DNA of 12,066 bases, from assembly GCA_030620895.1 (NCBI GenBank), contig JAUXIU010000015.1, positions 1 through 12,066 on the forward strand, written 5' to 3'. Each line of letters begins with the position of its first letter. Position 1 is the first letter of the stretch. The translations under genes were made by a program, and so were the position numbers. This document shows positions 1-6,883 of this stretch, one piece after another. The notes under the pieces were generated by a model. The model was not told where the DNA came from and ran no database searches. It saw only the letters and a list, made by a program, of their open reading frames with translations. This DNA is from Deltaproteobacteria bacterium. GTDB taxonomy: Bacteria; Desulfobacterota; GWC2-55-46; S146-70; JAUXIU01.

Positions 1-126
1 CATATAGAACACCTGGACGAACTTGCGAAGGAATATAGCAAAACCCTTGGGCAGAGGTGGACACGGAGTGCCGTAGTCAGGCTTGCTGTGGGTGACTTCC
101 TGACAAAACTTGGGAAGATTACATAG
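1..126 (+). CDS. C-terminal fragment of a ribbon-helix-helix (CopG-like) protein
   Basis: The first reading frame is open from the window edge to a TAG and gives 41 residues; the start lies outside the window. The visible part reads as a helix (HLDELAKEYSKTLG) followed by RWTRSAVVRLAVGDFLTK. This resembles the second helix of ribbon-helix-helix DNA-binding proteins, where an R-S-x-x-(I/V)-R-x-A pattern is typical. Such proteins usually act as dimeric repressors, often of a toxin partner or of their own operon. No toxin gene follows; the next gene is a broken response regulator 24 bp downstream. The family call rests on a short stretch, so the DNA-binding role is likely but the specific function is unknown. 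Confidence 0.5.
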   Translation, partial: HIEHLDELAKEYSKTLGQRWTRSAVVRLAVGDFLTKLGKIT

Positions 127-150
127 CTCTTTCCAGAAAGAAAGACGGTT

Positions 151-461
151 ATGAGGTTATTGATTATAGAAGACGAGAAGAACCTTCTAAGGATACTCAA
201 GAAGGGGTTTAAGGAAGAGGGGTATGGTGTTGAGATGTCGCCTCTGATGGAGAGGAAGGACTTTATCTGGCCGAGAATATGCCGTATGACGCTATGATAA
301 TCGATATAATGCTTCCAAAGACAGATGGCCTGACAATCGTAAAGACAATTCGGGGGAAGGGTGTATTGAGTCCTGTTATAATGCTCACGGCAAGAGATAC
401 TACGACCGATAAGATAAAGGGTCTTGATAACGGTTTGAAGATTGAGCAAATAGTATCGTGA
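151..461 (+). pseudogene. Response regulator receiver domain, frameshifted and truncated
   Basis: ATG 151 opens a classic receiver domain: MRLLIIEDEKNLLRILKKGF carries the acidic pair (E7, D8) at the end of the first strand. Around 236-245 the reading frame is lost: the first frame runs into nonsense and stops at about 295. The correct continuation (VASDGEEGLYLAENMPYD) is in the frame two bases on, so one base is missing or two are added. That second frame carries the phospho-acceptor region MIIDIMLPKTDGL and the conserved Thr in MLTARD. It then departs from the family after KGLDNG, just where the next strand and the conserved Lys-Pro should follow, and ends at TGA 459-461 in a period-7 repeat. 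No DNA-binding output domain is present. It was probably an OmpR-type regulator and is now non-functional. Confidence 0.8.
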
Positions 462-498
462 ATCGTAAATCGAACCACGAACGACGAAGCACGAAACG
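457..498 (+). repeat. Period-7 tandem array (six degenerate units)
   Basis: Six consecutive 7-mers can be laid out as CGTGAAT, CGTAAAT, CGAACCA, CGAACGA, CGAAGCA and CGAAACG. Positions 1, 2 and 4 (C, G, A) are invariant and the rest drift. The array begins at the point where the response-regulator homology ends and supplies its stop codon, so it marks the truncation junction. Confidence 0.65.
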
Positions 499-499
499 T

Positions 500-547
500 G
501 GATTCATCAACTATCTCAAGAAATATGAGGAGCGCAAAAGCAACTAA
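500..547 (+). pseudogene. Possible C-terminal remnant of a small four-helix-bundle protein
   Basis: Between two period-7 arrays a coding-looking tail reads GFINYLKKYEERKSN followed by TAA. This resembles the end of small four-helix-bundle proteins (the 23S rRNA intervening-sequence protein family), which often finish with a GFI-x-YL-type helix and a charged tail. No start and no upstream domain remain: the frame upstream is filled by repeat sequence. It is only 15 codons, so chance similarity is a real possibility. Confidence 0.2.
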
Positions 548-585
548 CTGTGAACCTTGAACCTTGAACCTTGAACCAGGCAACC
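544..585 (+). repeat. Period-7 tandem array, TGAACCT units
   Basis: TGAACCT occurs three times perfectly (551-571), followed by TGAACCA and then GGCAACC; CTAACTG precedes it in register. The unit differs from the array at 457-498, but the period is the same. It ends 37 bp before the kdsC start. Confidence 0.75.
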
Positions 586-611
586 TGAGTGGTTATAAAG
601 ATCATTATGTC

Positions 612-616
612 AGGAG
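612..616 (+). promoter_or_regulatory. Ribosome binding site that sets the kdsC TTG start
   Basis: AGGAG lies six bases before TTG 623. The ATG at 607 is out of frame and stops within ten codons. The first in-frame ATG (671) has no comparable site and would cut into the region just before the first catalytic strand. Confidence 0.6.
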
Positions 617-622
617 AGGATA

Positions 623-1171
623 TTGAAGGGGAGTAAAGACAGGATAGCACCTGGGGTTTTGAAGAAGATAATGGGGGTGAAACTTCTCATTATGGATGTT
701 GATGGTGTTATGACCGATGGAAGGATTGTGTATGATGACGATGGAAGGCAGCTTAAATATTTCGATGTAAAGGATGGGCATGGTATAAAGTTATTTATAA
801 GAGCTGGGCTGGAAGTTGCTATCGTTACCTCAAGAAAATCCAAAGTGGTGCTTCACAGGGCCAATGACCTCGGAATCAAGATCCTCTTCCAGGGTGCCCC
901 TGATAAGGTGAAGGTGTTTGAAGAGATTATTACAACAAAGGGGCTGTTACCTGAAGATACCTCATATATAGGTGATGACCTTATTGATATACCACTATTA
1001 AAGCGAGTAGGTTTCTCTGTTGCTGTAGCGGATGCTGTTAGAGAGGTAAAGGGTTGTGTAGACTATGTGACTGAAAGGCCAGGGGGTTATGGGGCTGTAA
1101 GGGAGGTATGTGAATTGGTATTGAAGACTCAGGAGAGATGGGAGGGTGTTACAGAACGGTATTTTTCGTAA
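623..1171 (+). CDS. kdsC: 3-deoxy-D-manno-octulosonate 8-phosphate phosphatase
   Basis: This cytoplasmic HAD-superfamily phosphatase removes phosphate from Kdo-8-phosphate to give Kdo, the sugar linking lipid A to the LPS core. The 182 residues match the usual family length. Motif I is DVDGVMTDG (residues 25-33, nucleophile D25 and acid D27), motif II is the T/S pair in VTSRKS (about 69-70), and the motif III lysine is in GAPDK (about 95). Motif IV is GDDLID (117-122), followed by VAVADA and the family-specific tail YVTERPGGYGAVREVCEL. There is no cap domain, as expected for a tetrameric KdsC. The TTG start is preferred because of its ribosome site. The gene is not beside kdsA, kdsD or lpt genes here; its neighbours are regulatory debris and a DUF2064 gene. 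Confidence 0.93.
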   Translation: MKGSKDRIAPGVLKKIMGVKLLIMDVDGVMTDGRIVYDDDGRQLKYFDVKDGHGIKLFIRAGLEVAIVTSRKSKVVLHRANDLGIKILFQGAPDKVKVFEEIITTKGLLPEDTSYIGDDLIDIPLLKRVGFSVAVADAVREVKGCVDYVTERPGGYGAVREVCELVLKTQERWEGVTERYFS

Positions 1172-1177
1172 CATATT

Positions 1178-1205
1178 ATTGTTTTTACTAAGGCGTAAAA
1201 ACAAT
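1178..1205. repeat. Perfect 11-bp inverted repeat just after kdsC
   Basis: ATTGTTTTTAC is followed by a 6-base loop (TAAGGC) and its exact complement GTAAAAACAAT. It starts 7 bp after the kdsC stop. The stem is AT-rich and no T-run follows on the + strand, so it is not a textbook intrinsic terminator. It may still attenuate transcription or protect the 3' end of the mRNA. Confidence 0.6.
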
Positions 1206-1240
1206 GATTACACAGATTACAATCAGATTACGCCGATTCC
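1206..1240 (+). repeat. GATTAC tandem motif, near period 9
   Basis: GATTACACA, GATTACAATCA, GATTACGCC and GATTCC follow one another directly after the inverted repeat. Spacing is 9, 11 and 9 bases, so it is a degenerate relative of the strict-period arrays elsewhere in the window. Confidence 0.5.
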
Positions 1241-1267
1241 AGAGGTTTTTGTATTGGAAACAATATT

Positions 1268-1960
1268 ATGATGAAAGAGAATGCTATAGTGGTGATGCTG
1301 AAGGTGCCGAAACCTGGCAAGGTAAAGACCAGGCTTGTGCCACCGCTGGATATGGAGGAGGCCGCCGGGTTATATAGATGCTTCATAGAAGACACCATCT
1401 CCAGGGTTCAACATCTATCACTCCTGCATGCACCTCATCATAATATCCGGCTTTTTGCTGCTTATACCCCGCAAAAGCAAAAGGATATAATATCATCCAT
1501 TCTACCCTCCTCTGTAGACCTCATGCCACAGAGAGGGTGTGGTTTGGGGGAGAGGCTATTTGGAGTCTTTGAGAAACTCTTCACTAAAAACTATAAAAGA
1601 GTGGTTGTAATTGGAAGCGACAGTCCCGATATCCCCTTAGACTATATAAAAAGGGCATTTGAATTACTGACCGAGAAGGAAGGGGGTCTGGTAATCGGGC
1701 CGTCAGAAGATGGAGGTTACTACCTCATAGCCATGGATAGACCATGGAGAAAACCGTTTGAGGGTATACCATGGGGTACGTGCAATGTCCTCGAAGAGAC
1801 TATTCAAAGGTGCAAAGGCAGGGGAATTGAGGTGTCCCTCCTGCCATCTTGGAGAGACATAGATACGATTGAGGATATTACAAGATTAATATATAACCCC
1901 CTGACACCGGCTTCAAGGAATTTTATTCATAATAACCTACCCAGAATTATCAACCGTTAG
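1268..1960 (+). CDS. TIGR04282 / DUF2064 family glycosyltransferase-like protein
   Basis: The 230-residue protein has a nucleotidyltransferase/GT-A type fold. KTRL (20-23) sits in the N-terminal loop, GSDSP (116-120) is the expected metal and nucleotide site, GPSEDGGYYLIAM (144-156) is the family signature, WGT follows at 169-171, and DIDT lies at 197-200. The family is known as rSAM/selenodomain-associated transferase 1, and databases now often label it an arsenosugar-biosynthesis glycosyltransferase. None of the usual radical-SAM partners is visible, so the substrate cannot be inferred here. Two adjacent ATGs (1268 and 1271) are possible starts, with only a weak GGA upstream. The gene lies between kdsC and lipA, separated from both by repeat-containing gaps, so it is probably not tightly co-transcribed. 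Confidence 0.85.
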   Translation: MMKENAIVVMLKVPKPGKVKTRLVPPLDMEEAAGLYRCFIEDTISRVQHLSLLHAPHHNIRLFAAYTPQKQKDIISSILPSSVDLMPQRGCGLGERLFGVFEKLFTKNYKRVVVIGSDSPDIPLDYIKRAFELLTEKEGGLVIGPSEDGGYYLIAMDRPWRKPFEGIPWGTCNVLEETIQRCKGRGIEVSLLPSWRDIDTIEDITRLIYNPLTPASRNFIHNNLPRIINR

Positions 1961-1977
1961 CCTCAGAGATAGGTAAA

Positions 1978-2005
1978 CAGTAGATAGTAGACAGTAGAGG
2001 ACAGT
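1978..2005 (+). repeat. Period-7 array, CAGTAGA units
   Basis: CAGTAGA, TAGTAGA and CAGTAGA run in perfect register, followed by the decayed GGACAGT. It lies 17 bp after the DUF2064 stop. Confidence 0.6.
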
Positions 2006-2019
2006 TCCAGTTGTTCTAC

Positions 2020-2047
2020 GCTATGCGCTAAGCGCAAGGCGCAAAGC
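2020..2047 (+). repeat. Period-7 array, GCNANGC units
   Basis: Four consecutive 7-mers (GCTATGC, GCTAAGC, GCAAGGC, GCAAAGC) each begin and end with GC. Because the unit is itself nearly palindromic, the array can fold on itself. It is a second, different array in the same gap before lipA. Confidence 0.65.
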
Positions 2048-2133
2048 GAATCTGTCGTAAACAGGGACTCTCCTCGGTTTGCCATGTTGCGCTTGTTGTG
2101 TTGAAGAAGGAAAGGTGATAAAATTTTCAAACC

Positions 2134-2985
2134 ATGAAGAGACTGCCTCTGTGGTTAAAAAAGACTCAAGGACCGATGAGCCGAATCCATCACCTGAAGA
2201 CTATCCTCAGAAGGAGGAATTTGCATACGGTATGCGAGTCTGCAAGGTGCCCAAACATAGGTGAATGTTTTTCGAAGCCGACGGCTACATTCATGATTCT
2301 GGGGGATCTCTGTGCCAGAAGATGCGGGTTTTGCAATATTGAAGGAGGCAACTTCCCCTCAGGTGTAGATACGGGCGAGCCAGGGAATATAGCCATTACT
2401 GTAAAGGAGATGGGCCTCAGTCATGTGGTAATAACTTCTGTGACAAGGGACGACCTTGTAGATGGCGGTGCAGCGCAATTTGCCTTGACAATACAAGCAA
2501 TTAGGGGTACCATACCGTCTATTTTTATTGAGGTTCTAACCCCTGATTTTAGGGGGGACAGAGGTGCCTTAGGGACTGTCCTTAACGCCGGACCGGACAT
2601 ATTCAATCATAATGTTGAGACGGTGCCCGCTCTATATCCGATTGTCAGGCCACAGGCGAACTATGAGAGGTCTCTAGGTCTCCTGGAGACTGCAAAAAAG
2701 TGGGGTGTGACGGTAAAGTCGGGTATAATGCTGGGCCTTGGAGAGAGGAGAGAGGAAGTGGCCGGTGTCATGGAGGATCTGATCTCGATTGGCTGTGATG
2801 CTTTAACGATAGGCCAGTACCTGCAACCAAACAGGAGGTGCCTCGAAGTAAAGGAGTATGTAGAACCAGAGAGATTCAAGGAATATGATGAGCTTGGAAG
2901 ATCCATGGGTTTTAAGTATGTCTTTTCTGGACCGTTTGTCAGGAGTTCTTATAATGCGGAGTTTCAATTATCTGCAAGGAAGTAG
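2134..2985 (+). CDS. lipA: Lipoyl synthase
   Basis: This radical-SAM enzyme inserts two sulfurs into octanoyl groups on carrier proteins (the E2 subunits of 2-oxoacid dehydrogenases and GcvH). The auxiliary cluster motif is CESARCPNIGEC (C34, C39, C45). The radical-SAM cluster is CARRCGFC (C60, C64, C67). The C-terminal RSSYNAE (from about residue 270) supplies the serine that ligates the auxiliary cluster. The length, 283 residues, is typical. TAA at 2119 in the same frame leaves ATG 2134 as the only sensible start, although its ribosome site is weak. No lipB, lplA or gcvH gene is visible next to it, so the source of octanoylated substrate lies outside the window. Confidence 0.97.
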   Translation: MKRLPLWLKKTQGPMSRIHHLKTILRRRNLHTVCESARCPNIGECFSKPTATFMILGDLCARRCGFCNIEGGNFPSGVDTGEPGNIAITVKEMGLSHVVITSVTRDDLVDGGAAQFALTIQAIRGTIPSIFIEVLTPDFRGDRGALGTVLNAGPDIFNHNVETVPALYPIVRPQANYERSLGLLETAKKWGVTVKSGIMLGLGERREEVAGVMEDLISIGCDALTIGQYLQPNRRCLEVKEYVEPERFKEYDELGRSMGFKYVFSGPFVRSSYNAEFQLSARK

Positions 2986-2990
2986 AAACA

Positions 2991-3176
2991 GTTTACATGG
3001 TTTATAGGGTTAACATGGTTTATTAGGTTAACATGGTTAACATAGTTTGTATGGTTCACATGGTTAAAACAAACAATGTTAACTAGGTAAACAATGTAAA
3101 CAAAGCAAACCAAGCAAACCAGGCAAACAATGTAAACCGGGTAAACAAGGTAAACTAAGTAAACTAAGTAAACCAG
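2991..3176. repeat. Period-9 tandem arrays in opposed orientation (long imperfect hairpin)
   Basis: This 186-bp gap is built almost entirely of 9-mers. The left half (2991-3062) has eight units around GTTTACATG (for example GTTAACATG and GTTCACATG). A short decayed centre (3063-3086) follows. The right half (3087-3176) has ten units around GTAAACNAN (for example GTAAACAAT, GCAAACCAA and GTAAACTAA). GTTTAC and GTAAAC are reverse complements and stay in 9-bp register, so the transcript could fold into a long, bulged hairpin. The last unit ends three bases before the ATG of the aminotransferase gene. Units are too short and have no spacers, so this is not a CRISPR array. Confidence 0.85.
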
Positions 3177-3179
3177 CTT

Positions 3180-4364
3180 ATGGAGGATTTTTACAGGATA
3201 CAGAGGCTTCCACCATATGTCTTCGATATAGTTACGGAATTGAAGCTTATGGCAAGGAGGAGGGGCGAGGATATCATTGACCTTGGAATGGGGAACCCGG
3301 ACCAGCCCACACCTCCACATATAGTTAATAAGTTGATCGAGGCGAGTCAGAACCCCAAGAACCACAGGTATTCTGCATCAAGAGGAATATATAAATTAAG
3401 ACTCGCCATAACGGATTGGTATAAGAGGAGGTATAATGTAGAACTGGATCCCGAAAGCGAAGCAATAGCTACTATTGGTTCTAAAGAGGGTATGGCGCAC
3501 CTTGCCCTTGCCATTCTAGAACAGGGCGATGTAGTCTTTGTACCCAGCCCCACATATCCCATTCATGCCTATTCTGTAATTATAGCGGGTGGGGATCTGA
3601 GGAGTATCCCCCTCACGCCTGGAATAGATTTTTTTGAAGAGCTTTTTAATGCAACAAAGCAGACATGGCCAAAACCAAAGCTTCTTGTACTGAACTTCCC
3701 CCACAACCCTACTACAGAGGTCGTCGAAAAGGATTTCTTCAAAAAGGTCGTTGATTTTGCAAAGGAAAATGACATTATGGTAATTCATGATCTTGCCTAT
3801 GCAGATATAGTATTTGACGGTTATGAAGCCCCAAGTCTGCTTCAGACTCCAGGGGCAAAGGATATCGGGGTGGAATTTTTTACACTGTCGAAGAGTTATA
3901 ATATGCCTGGGTGGAGAGTAGGTTTTGCCGTAGGAAACCAGAGGATGATCTCAGCATTGACGAGGATAAAGAGTTATTTGGATTACGGGATGTTCCAGCC
4001 TATCCAGATAGCTGCAATAATAGCCCTTAACGGTCCGCAGGATTGTGTAGATCAGATATGCGAACTGTACAGAAGACGTAGAGATGTGCTGATCGATTGT
4101 TTTACAAAGGCGGGATGGGAGATCGAAAGGCCAAAGGCAACTATGTTTGTCTGGGCAAGGATTCCGGAGCAGTTCAGGAAGATGGGTTCCCTTGAGTTCT
4201 CAAAGTTCCTGTTGAAGGAGGCAAAGGTAGCGGTCTCTCCTGGTATCGGATTCGGGGAGTATGGAGACGAATATGTGCGTCTGGCACTTGTCGAGAATGA
4301 GCACAGGATTAGACAGGCGGCAAAGGGAGTAAAGAGGGCTGTTGAATTGGGTAGCAGGGTTTGA
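3180..4364 (+). CDS. alaC: AlaC-type pyridoxal-phosphate aminotransferase (alanine transaminase)
   Basis: This fold-type I aminotransferase probably makes alanine from pyruvate with glutamate as donor. Similarity to E. coli AlaC can be followed end to end: [17 protein letters not shown] at the N-terminus, MGNPD (37-41), TIGSKEG (98-104), FPHNPT (173-178), HDLAYADI (203-210) and [17 protein letters not shown] (233-249). The PLP lysine is K238. The substrate-carboxylate arginine is expected in YVRLALVEN near the C-terminus. The 394 residues fit the family. TAA lies just upstream in frame, so ATG 3180 is the start, yet no Shine-Dalgarno sequence is present because the period-9 array runs up to it. 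Two bases separate its stop from hom, so the genes are likely one operon. A different amino-group acceptor is possible. Confidence 0.88.
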   Translation: MEDFYRIQRLPPYVFDIVTELKLMARRRGEDIIDLGMGNPDQPTPPHIVNKLIEASQNPKNHRYSASRGIYKLRLAITDWYKRRYNVELDPESEAIATIGSKEGMAHLALAILEQGDVVFVPSPTYPIHAYSVIIAGGDLRSIPLTPGIDFFEELFNATKQTWPKPKLLVLNFPHNPTTEVVEKDFFKKVVDFAKENDIMVIHDLAYADIVFDGYEAPSLLQTPGAKDIGVEFFTLSKSYNMPGWRVGFAVGNQRMISALTRIKSYLDYGMFQPIQIAAIIALNGPQDCVDQICELYRRRRDVLIDCFTKAGWEIERPKATMFVWARIPEQFRKMGSLEFSKFLLKEAKVAVSPGIGFGEYGDEYVRLALVENEHRIRQAAKGVKRAVELGSRV

Positions 4365-4366
4365 AT

Positions 4367-5686
4367 ATGGAGAGAATAAACGTTGGTCTTATAGGTTTTG
4401 GGACGATCGGTTCAGGGGTGGTAAAGTTACTTGAAGATAGCAGGGGTATTATCAGGGAAAGGGTAGGTGCCGAGATTGTCCTGAAGAAGATTGCAGACAA
4501 GGATACAGAAAGAGACAGAGGTGTTGAGATAGAGAGTGGCCTGCTCACACAGGACGTCTCTGAGATTATAGACGATCCAGAGATAGCTATCGTTATAGAA
4601 CTCGTTGGCGGGGTAGATGCTGCCAGAAAGTTCATCTTAAAGGCTATTGAAAAGGGGAAGAGTGTTGTTACGGCCAATAAGGCACTCCTCTCTGCATGCG
4701 GGGGCGAAATATTCGAGAAGGCGGTTAAGTCTGGAGTGGATGTGGGTTTTGAAGCAAGCGTCGGTGGCGGCATCCCAGTCATTAAGGCACTAAAGGAGGG
4801 TCTTGTTGCAAACAGGATAAACTCCATTTACGGGATTATAAATGGAACAGCAAACTATATCCTGAGCGAGATGACTCACGAGGGCGGGAGGTTTGAGGAT
4901 ATATTGAAGAAAGCACAGAAAAAGGGATACGCTGAAGCCGACCCAACCTATGATGTTGAAGGAATCGATACCGCTCATAAATTGGCTATAATGATTAACA
5001 TTGCATATGGTGCCTCAATAAAGTATGAGGATATATACACGGAGGGCATAAACGGGGTTACGTCACTGGACATCGCGTTTGCAAAGGAGTTTGGATACAG
5101 GATTAAGCTTCTGGCGATAGCAAAGGAAGTAAATGGCAGGATAGAGGCGAGGGTTCATCCCACAATGATACCGGCCGATAGCATGCTGGCGGCTGTAGAG
5201 GGGGTATATAATGCGGTCCATATCTCTGGCAGCGCCGTAGGTTCTGTTATCCTTTATGGAAAGGGAGCTGGGATGATGCCTACAGCCAGCGCCGTTGTGG
5301 CAGATGTAATCGATATTTGCAGAAATATAAAGAAGGGCATATCTGGTCGCGTTTCACCGCTCTCTTACCTGCAGGAAAATATAAGCTCTATTGATCTAAG
5401 GGAGATAGAAGACCTGGAAGTGCCTTACTACATCCGCTTCTCTGCGATCGATAAGCCTGGCGTCCTGTCAAAGATATCTGGTGTGTTAGGTAACCACAAT
5501 ATAAGCATATCCTCCGTTATTCAGAAGGATAGGAAGATAGGCGAGGTTGTCCCAGTTGTGATAGTTACGCACCAGGCAAAGGAGAGGGAACTTTTGGCGG
5601 CATTGAACGACATAGACAAGATGGATGTTATACTTGAGAAGACAAAATACTTGAGGATTGAGGAAAAACTTGGTTCGGACAGCTAA
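4367..5686 (+). CDS. hom: Homoserine dehydrogenase with C-terminal ACT domain
   Basis: This enzyme reduces aspartate 4-semialdehyde to homoserine with NAD(P)H, the branch point to threonine and methionine. The N-terminal Rossmann motif is GLIGFGTIGSGVV. VTANKALLS (101-109) follows, then the substrate segment DVEGIDTAHK, with catalytic D201 and K205. A C-terminal ACT domain (YYIRFSAIDKPGVLSKISGV onward) is the likely allosteric threonine sensor. The 439 residues match the monofunctional bacterial enzyme; no aspartokinase domain is fused. ATG 4367 is preferred over TTG 4361 because AGGG at 4356-4359 is seven bases from the ATG but only one from the TTG. It follows the aminotransferase by 2 bp and overlaps thrC, which indicates translational coupling. 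Confidence 0.96.
   Translation: MERINVGLIGFGTIGSGVVKLLEDSRGIIRERVGAEIVLKKIADKDTERDRGVEIESGLLTQDVSEIIDDPEIAIVIELVGGVDAARKFILKAIEKGKSVVTANKALLSACGGEIFEKAVKSGVDVGFEASVGGGIPVIKALKEGLVANRINSIYGIINGTANYILSEMTHEGGRFEDILKKAQKKGYAEADPTYDVEGIDTAHKLAIMINIAYGASIKYEDIYTEGINGVTSLDIAFAKEFGYRIKLLAIAKEVNGRIEARVHPTMIPADSMLAAVEGVYNAVHISGSAVGSVILYGKGAGMMPTASAVVADVIDICRNIKKGISGRVSPLSYLQENISSIDLREIEDLEVPYYIRFSAIDKPGVLSKISGVLGNHNISISSVIQKDRKIGEVVPVVIVTHQAKERELLAALNDIDKMDVILEKTKYLRIEEKLGSDS
5661..5664 (+). promoter_or_regulatory. Ribosome binding site inside the end of hom that sets the thrC start
   Basis: AGGA sits five bases before TTG 5670. The alternative TTG at 5658 has its nearest purine run directly against it with no spacer. 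No in-frame ATG occurs until far into the conserved domain. Confidence 0.45.
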
Positions 5687-6743
5687 AAATCCATGGAGGG
5701 GTGTCATATCGGAGTTCCGCGATTTCCTTCCTGAGGTGAAGGAAGATTCGATAGTCACTCTTCAAGAGGGGAATACACCTCTACTTAAAAGTATAAATAT
5801 AACATCTATGCTTGGCAAAGGTGTGACACTCCTTTTTAAGTATGAGGGCCTTAATCCAACCGCCTCCTTTAAAGACAGGGGGATGACGATGGCAGTCTCA
5901 AAGGCCAGGGAGGATGGATCAAAGGCCATTATATGTGCATCTACGGGGAATACATCTGCATCTGCCACTGCATATGCTGCCAGGGCAGGGATGAAGGCCT
6001 ATGTCCTGATACCAAAGGGCAACATAGCCCTTGGAAAGCTCTCACAGGCGATGATGCATGGGGCGAAGGTGATACAGATAGAGGGGAATTTCGATAACGC
6101 ATTGGCTATTGTTAGAGAGATAGCAGAGAAATACCCTATAACAGTTGTAAACTCGATAAACCCTTACAGGATCGAGGGACAGAAAACTGCCGCATTTGAG
6201 ATATGCCAGGTACTCGGCCAGGCACCGTCATACCATTTTATACCGGTTGGTAATGCAGGGAACATAACGGCGTATTGGAAGGGTTACAAGGAATTTCATA
6301 AGGCAGGTTCTATATCCAATCTGCCCCGTATGATGGGTTTCCAGGCAGAGGGGGCAGCGCCCATAGTCCTTGGGCATCCCGTGGATGAGCCTAAGACAGT
6401 TGCTTCTGCTATAAGGATAGGGAATCCAGCAAACTGGGAAGACGCTCTTAAGGCAAGAGATGAATCCGACGGGTTGATTGACATGGTATCTGACAAGGAG
6501 ATTATAGAGGCATATAGGTTGCTGGCAATCAATGAAGGGATTTTTTGTGAACCTGCATCCGCGGCATCGATGGCAGGGGTCCTCAAGATCTCTAAAGAAG
6601 GGTTCTTCAAAGAGGGAGATACTATTGTCTGCACCCTTACAGGACATGGCTTGAAGGATCCAGACACTGCCATAGAAACCTCAGAGAAACCTATTACAGT
6701 GAAACCTCGGACAGAGGATGTTATTAAGTTATTAGAGATATAA
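5670..6743 (+). CDS. thrC: Threonine synthase
   Basis: This PLP enzyme converts O-phosphohomoserine to threonine. It has fold-type II features: NPWRGVI near the start, EGNTPLL (33-39), the PLP lysine in NPTASFKDRGM (K68), STGNTSASATAYAARAG, and the phosphate-binding glycine loop PVGNAGN. The C-terminal region has FCEPASAAS and CTLTGHGLKDP. The short form (about 357 residues) is typical of many bacteria. TTG 5670 is chosen for its ribosome site and overlaps hom by 17 bp; TTG 5658 would add four residues. The substrate requires a homoserine kinase: no GHMP-type thrB is present, but an apgM-like gene follows. Confidence 0.95.
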   Translation: MVRTAKNPWRGVISEFRDFLPEVKEDSIVTLQEGNTPLLKSINITSMLGKGVTLLFKYEGLNPTASFKDRGMTMAVSKAREDGSKAIICASTGNTSASATAYAARAGMKAYVLIPKGNIALGKLSQAMMHGAKVIQIEGNFDNALAIVREIAEKYPITVVNSINPYRIEGQKTAAFEICQVLGQAPSYHFIPVGNAGNITAYWKGYKEFHKAGSISNLPRMMGFQAEGAAPIVLGHPVDEPKTVASAIRIGNPANWEDALKARDESDGLIDMVSDKEIIEAYRLLAINEGIFCEPASAASMAGVLKISKEGFFKEGDTIVCTLTGHGLKDPDTAIETSEKPITVKPRTEDVIKLLEI

Positions 6744-6751
6744 TAGAAACA

Positions 6752-6831
6752 TGAATTAGGAGTTAAGAATTATGAATTATGGGTCAAAAAAATCCTCAAT
6801 CCCTAATTCCTGATTCATTATTCATGATTCA
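6752..6831. repeat. Paired period-7 arrays in opposite orientation (hairpin)
   Basis: The left arm (6752-6783) holds four 7-mers: GAATTAG, GAGTTAA, GAATTAT and GAATTAT. The right arm (6801-6831), read on the other strand, holds GAATCAT, GAATAAT, GAATCAG and GAATTAG. The arms align in exact 7-bp register and could form an imperfect stem of about 30 bp around a 17-base loop that includes a run of seven A. It lies 8 bp after the thrC stop and might act as a terminator or mRNA-stability hairpin. Confidence 0.75.
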
Positions 6832-6841
6832 GGTTTGCTAG

Positions 6842-6871
6842 AAGCTACCACCTAAAAAGCTACAACCTAAA
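6842..6871 (+). repeat. 15-bp direct repeat before the apgM-like gene
   Basis: AAGCTACCACCTAAA is followed at once by AAGCTACAACCTAAA (one mismatch). It ends 12 bases before the ATG and occupies the space where a ribosome site would be expected. Confidence 0.6.
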
Positions 6872-6883
6872 AAATATGGCAAT

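Noticed and set aside
1178..1205. Intrinsic terminator after kdsC
   Set aside because: The 11-bp inverted repeat is perfect, but the stem is AT-rich and no T-run follows, so it is listed only as an inverted repeat.
2079..2264. 61-codon + strand frame with a cysteine-rich start before lipA
   Set aside because: It overlaps the lipA N-terminus in another frame, and the overlapping part carries conserved lipA codons. No family match or good ribosome site.
2991..3176. Possible CRISPR array
   Set aside because: Units are 9 bp with no unique spacers and reverse orientation midway; no cas gene is present.
2964..3365. 133-codon minus-strand frame across the period-9 array
   Set aside because: Much of its translation is a monotonous repeat of the array (LVYLVYLVY and NHVNHVN patterns) and the rest is antisense to alaC; it is a product of the repeat, not a gene.
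4309..4827. 172-codon minus-strand frame opposite hom
   Set aside because: Ser/Thr/Pro/Leu-rich composition typical of the antisense of a coding region, with no motif; the + strand homoserine dehydrogenase is unambiguous.
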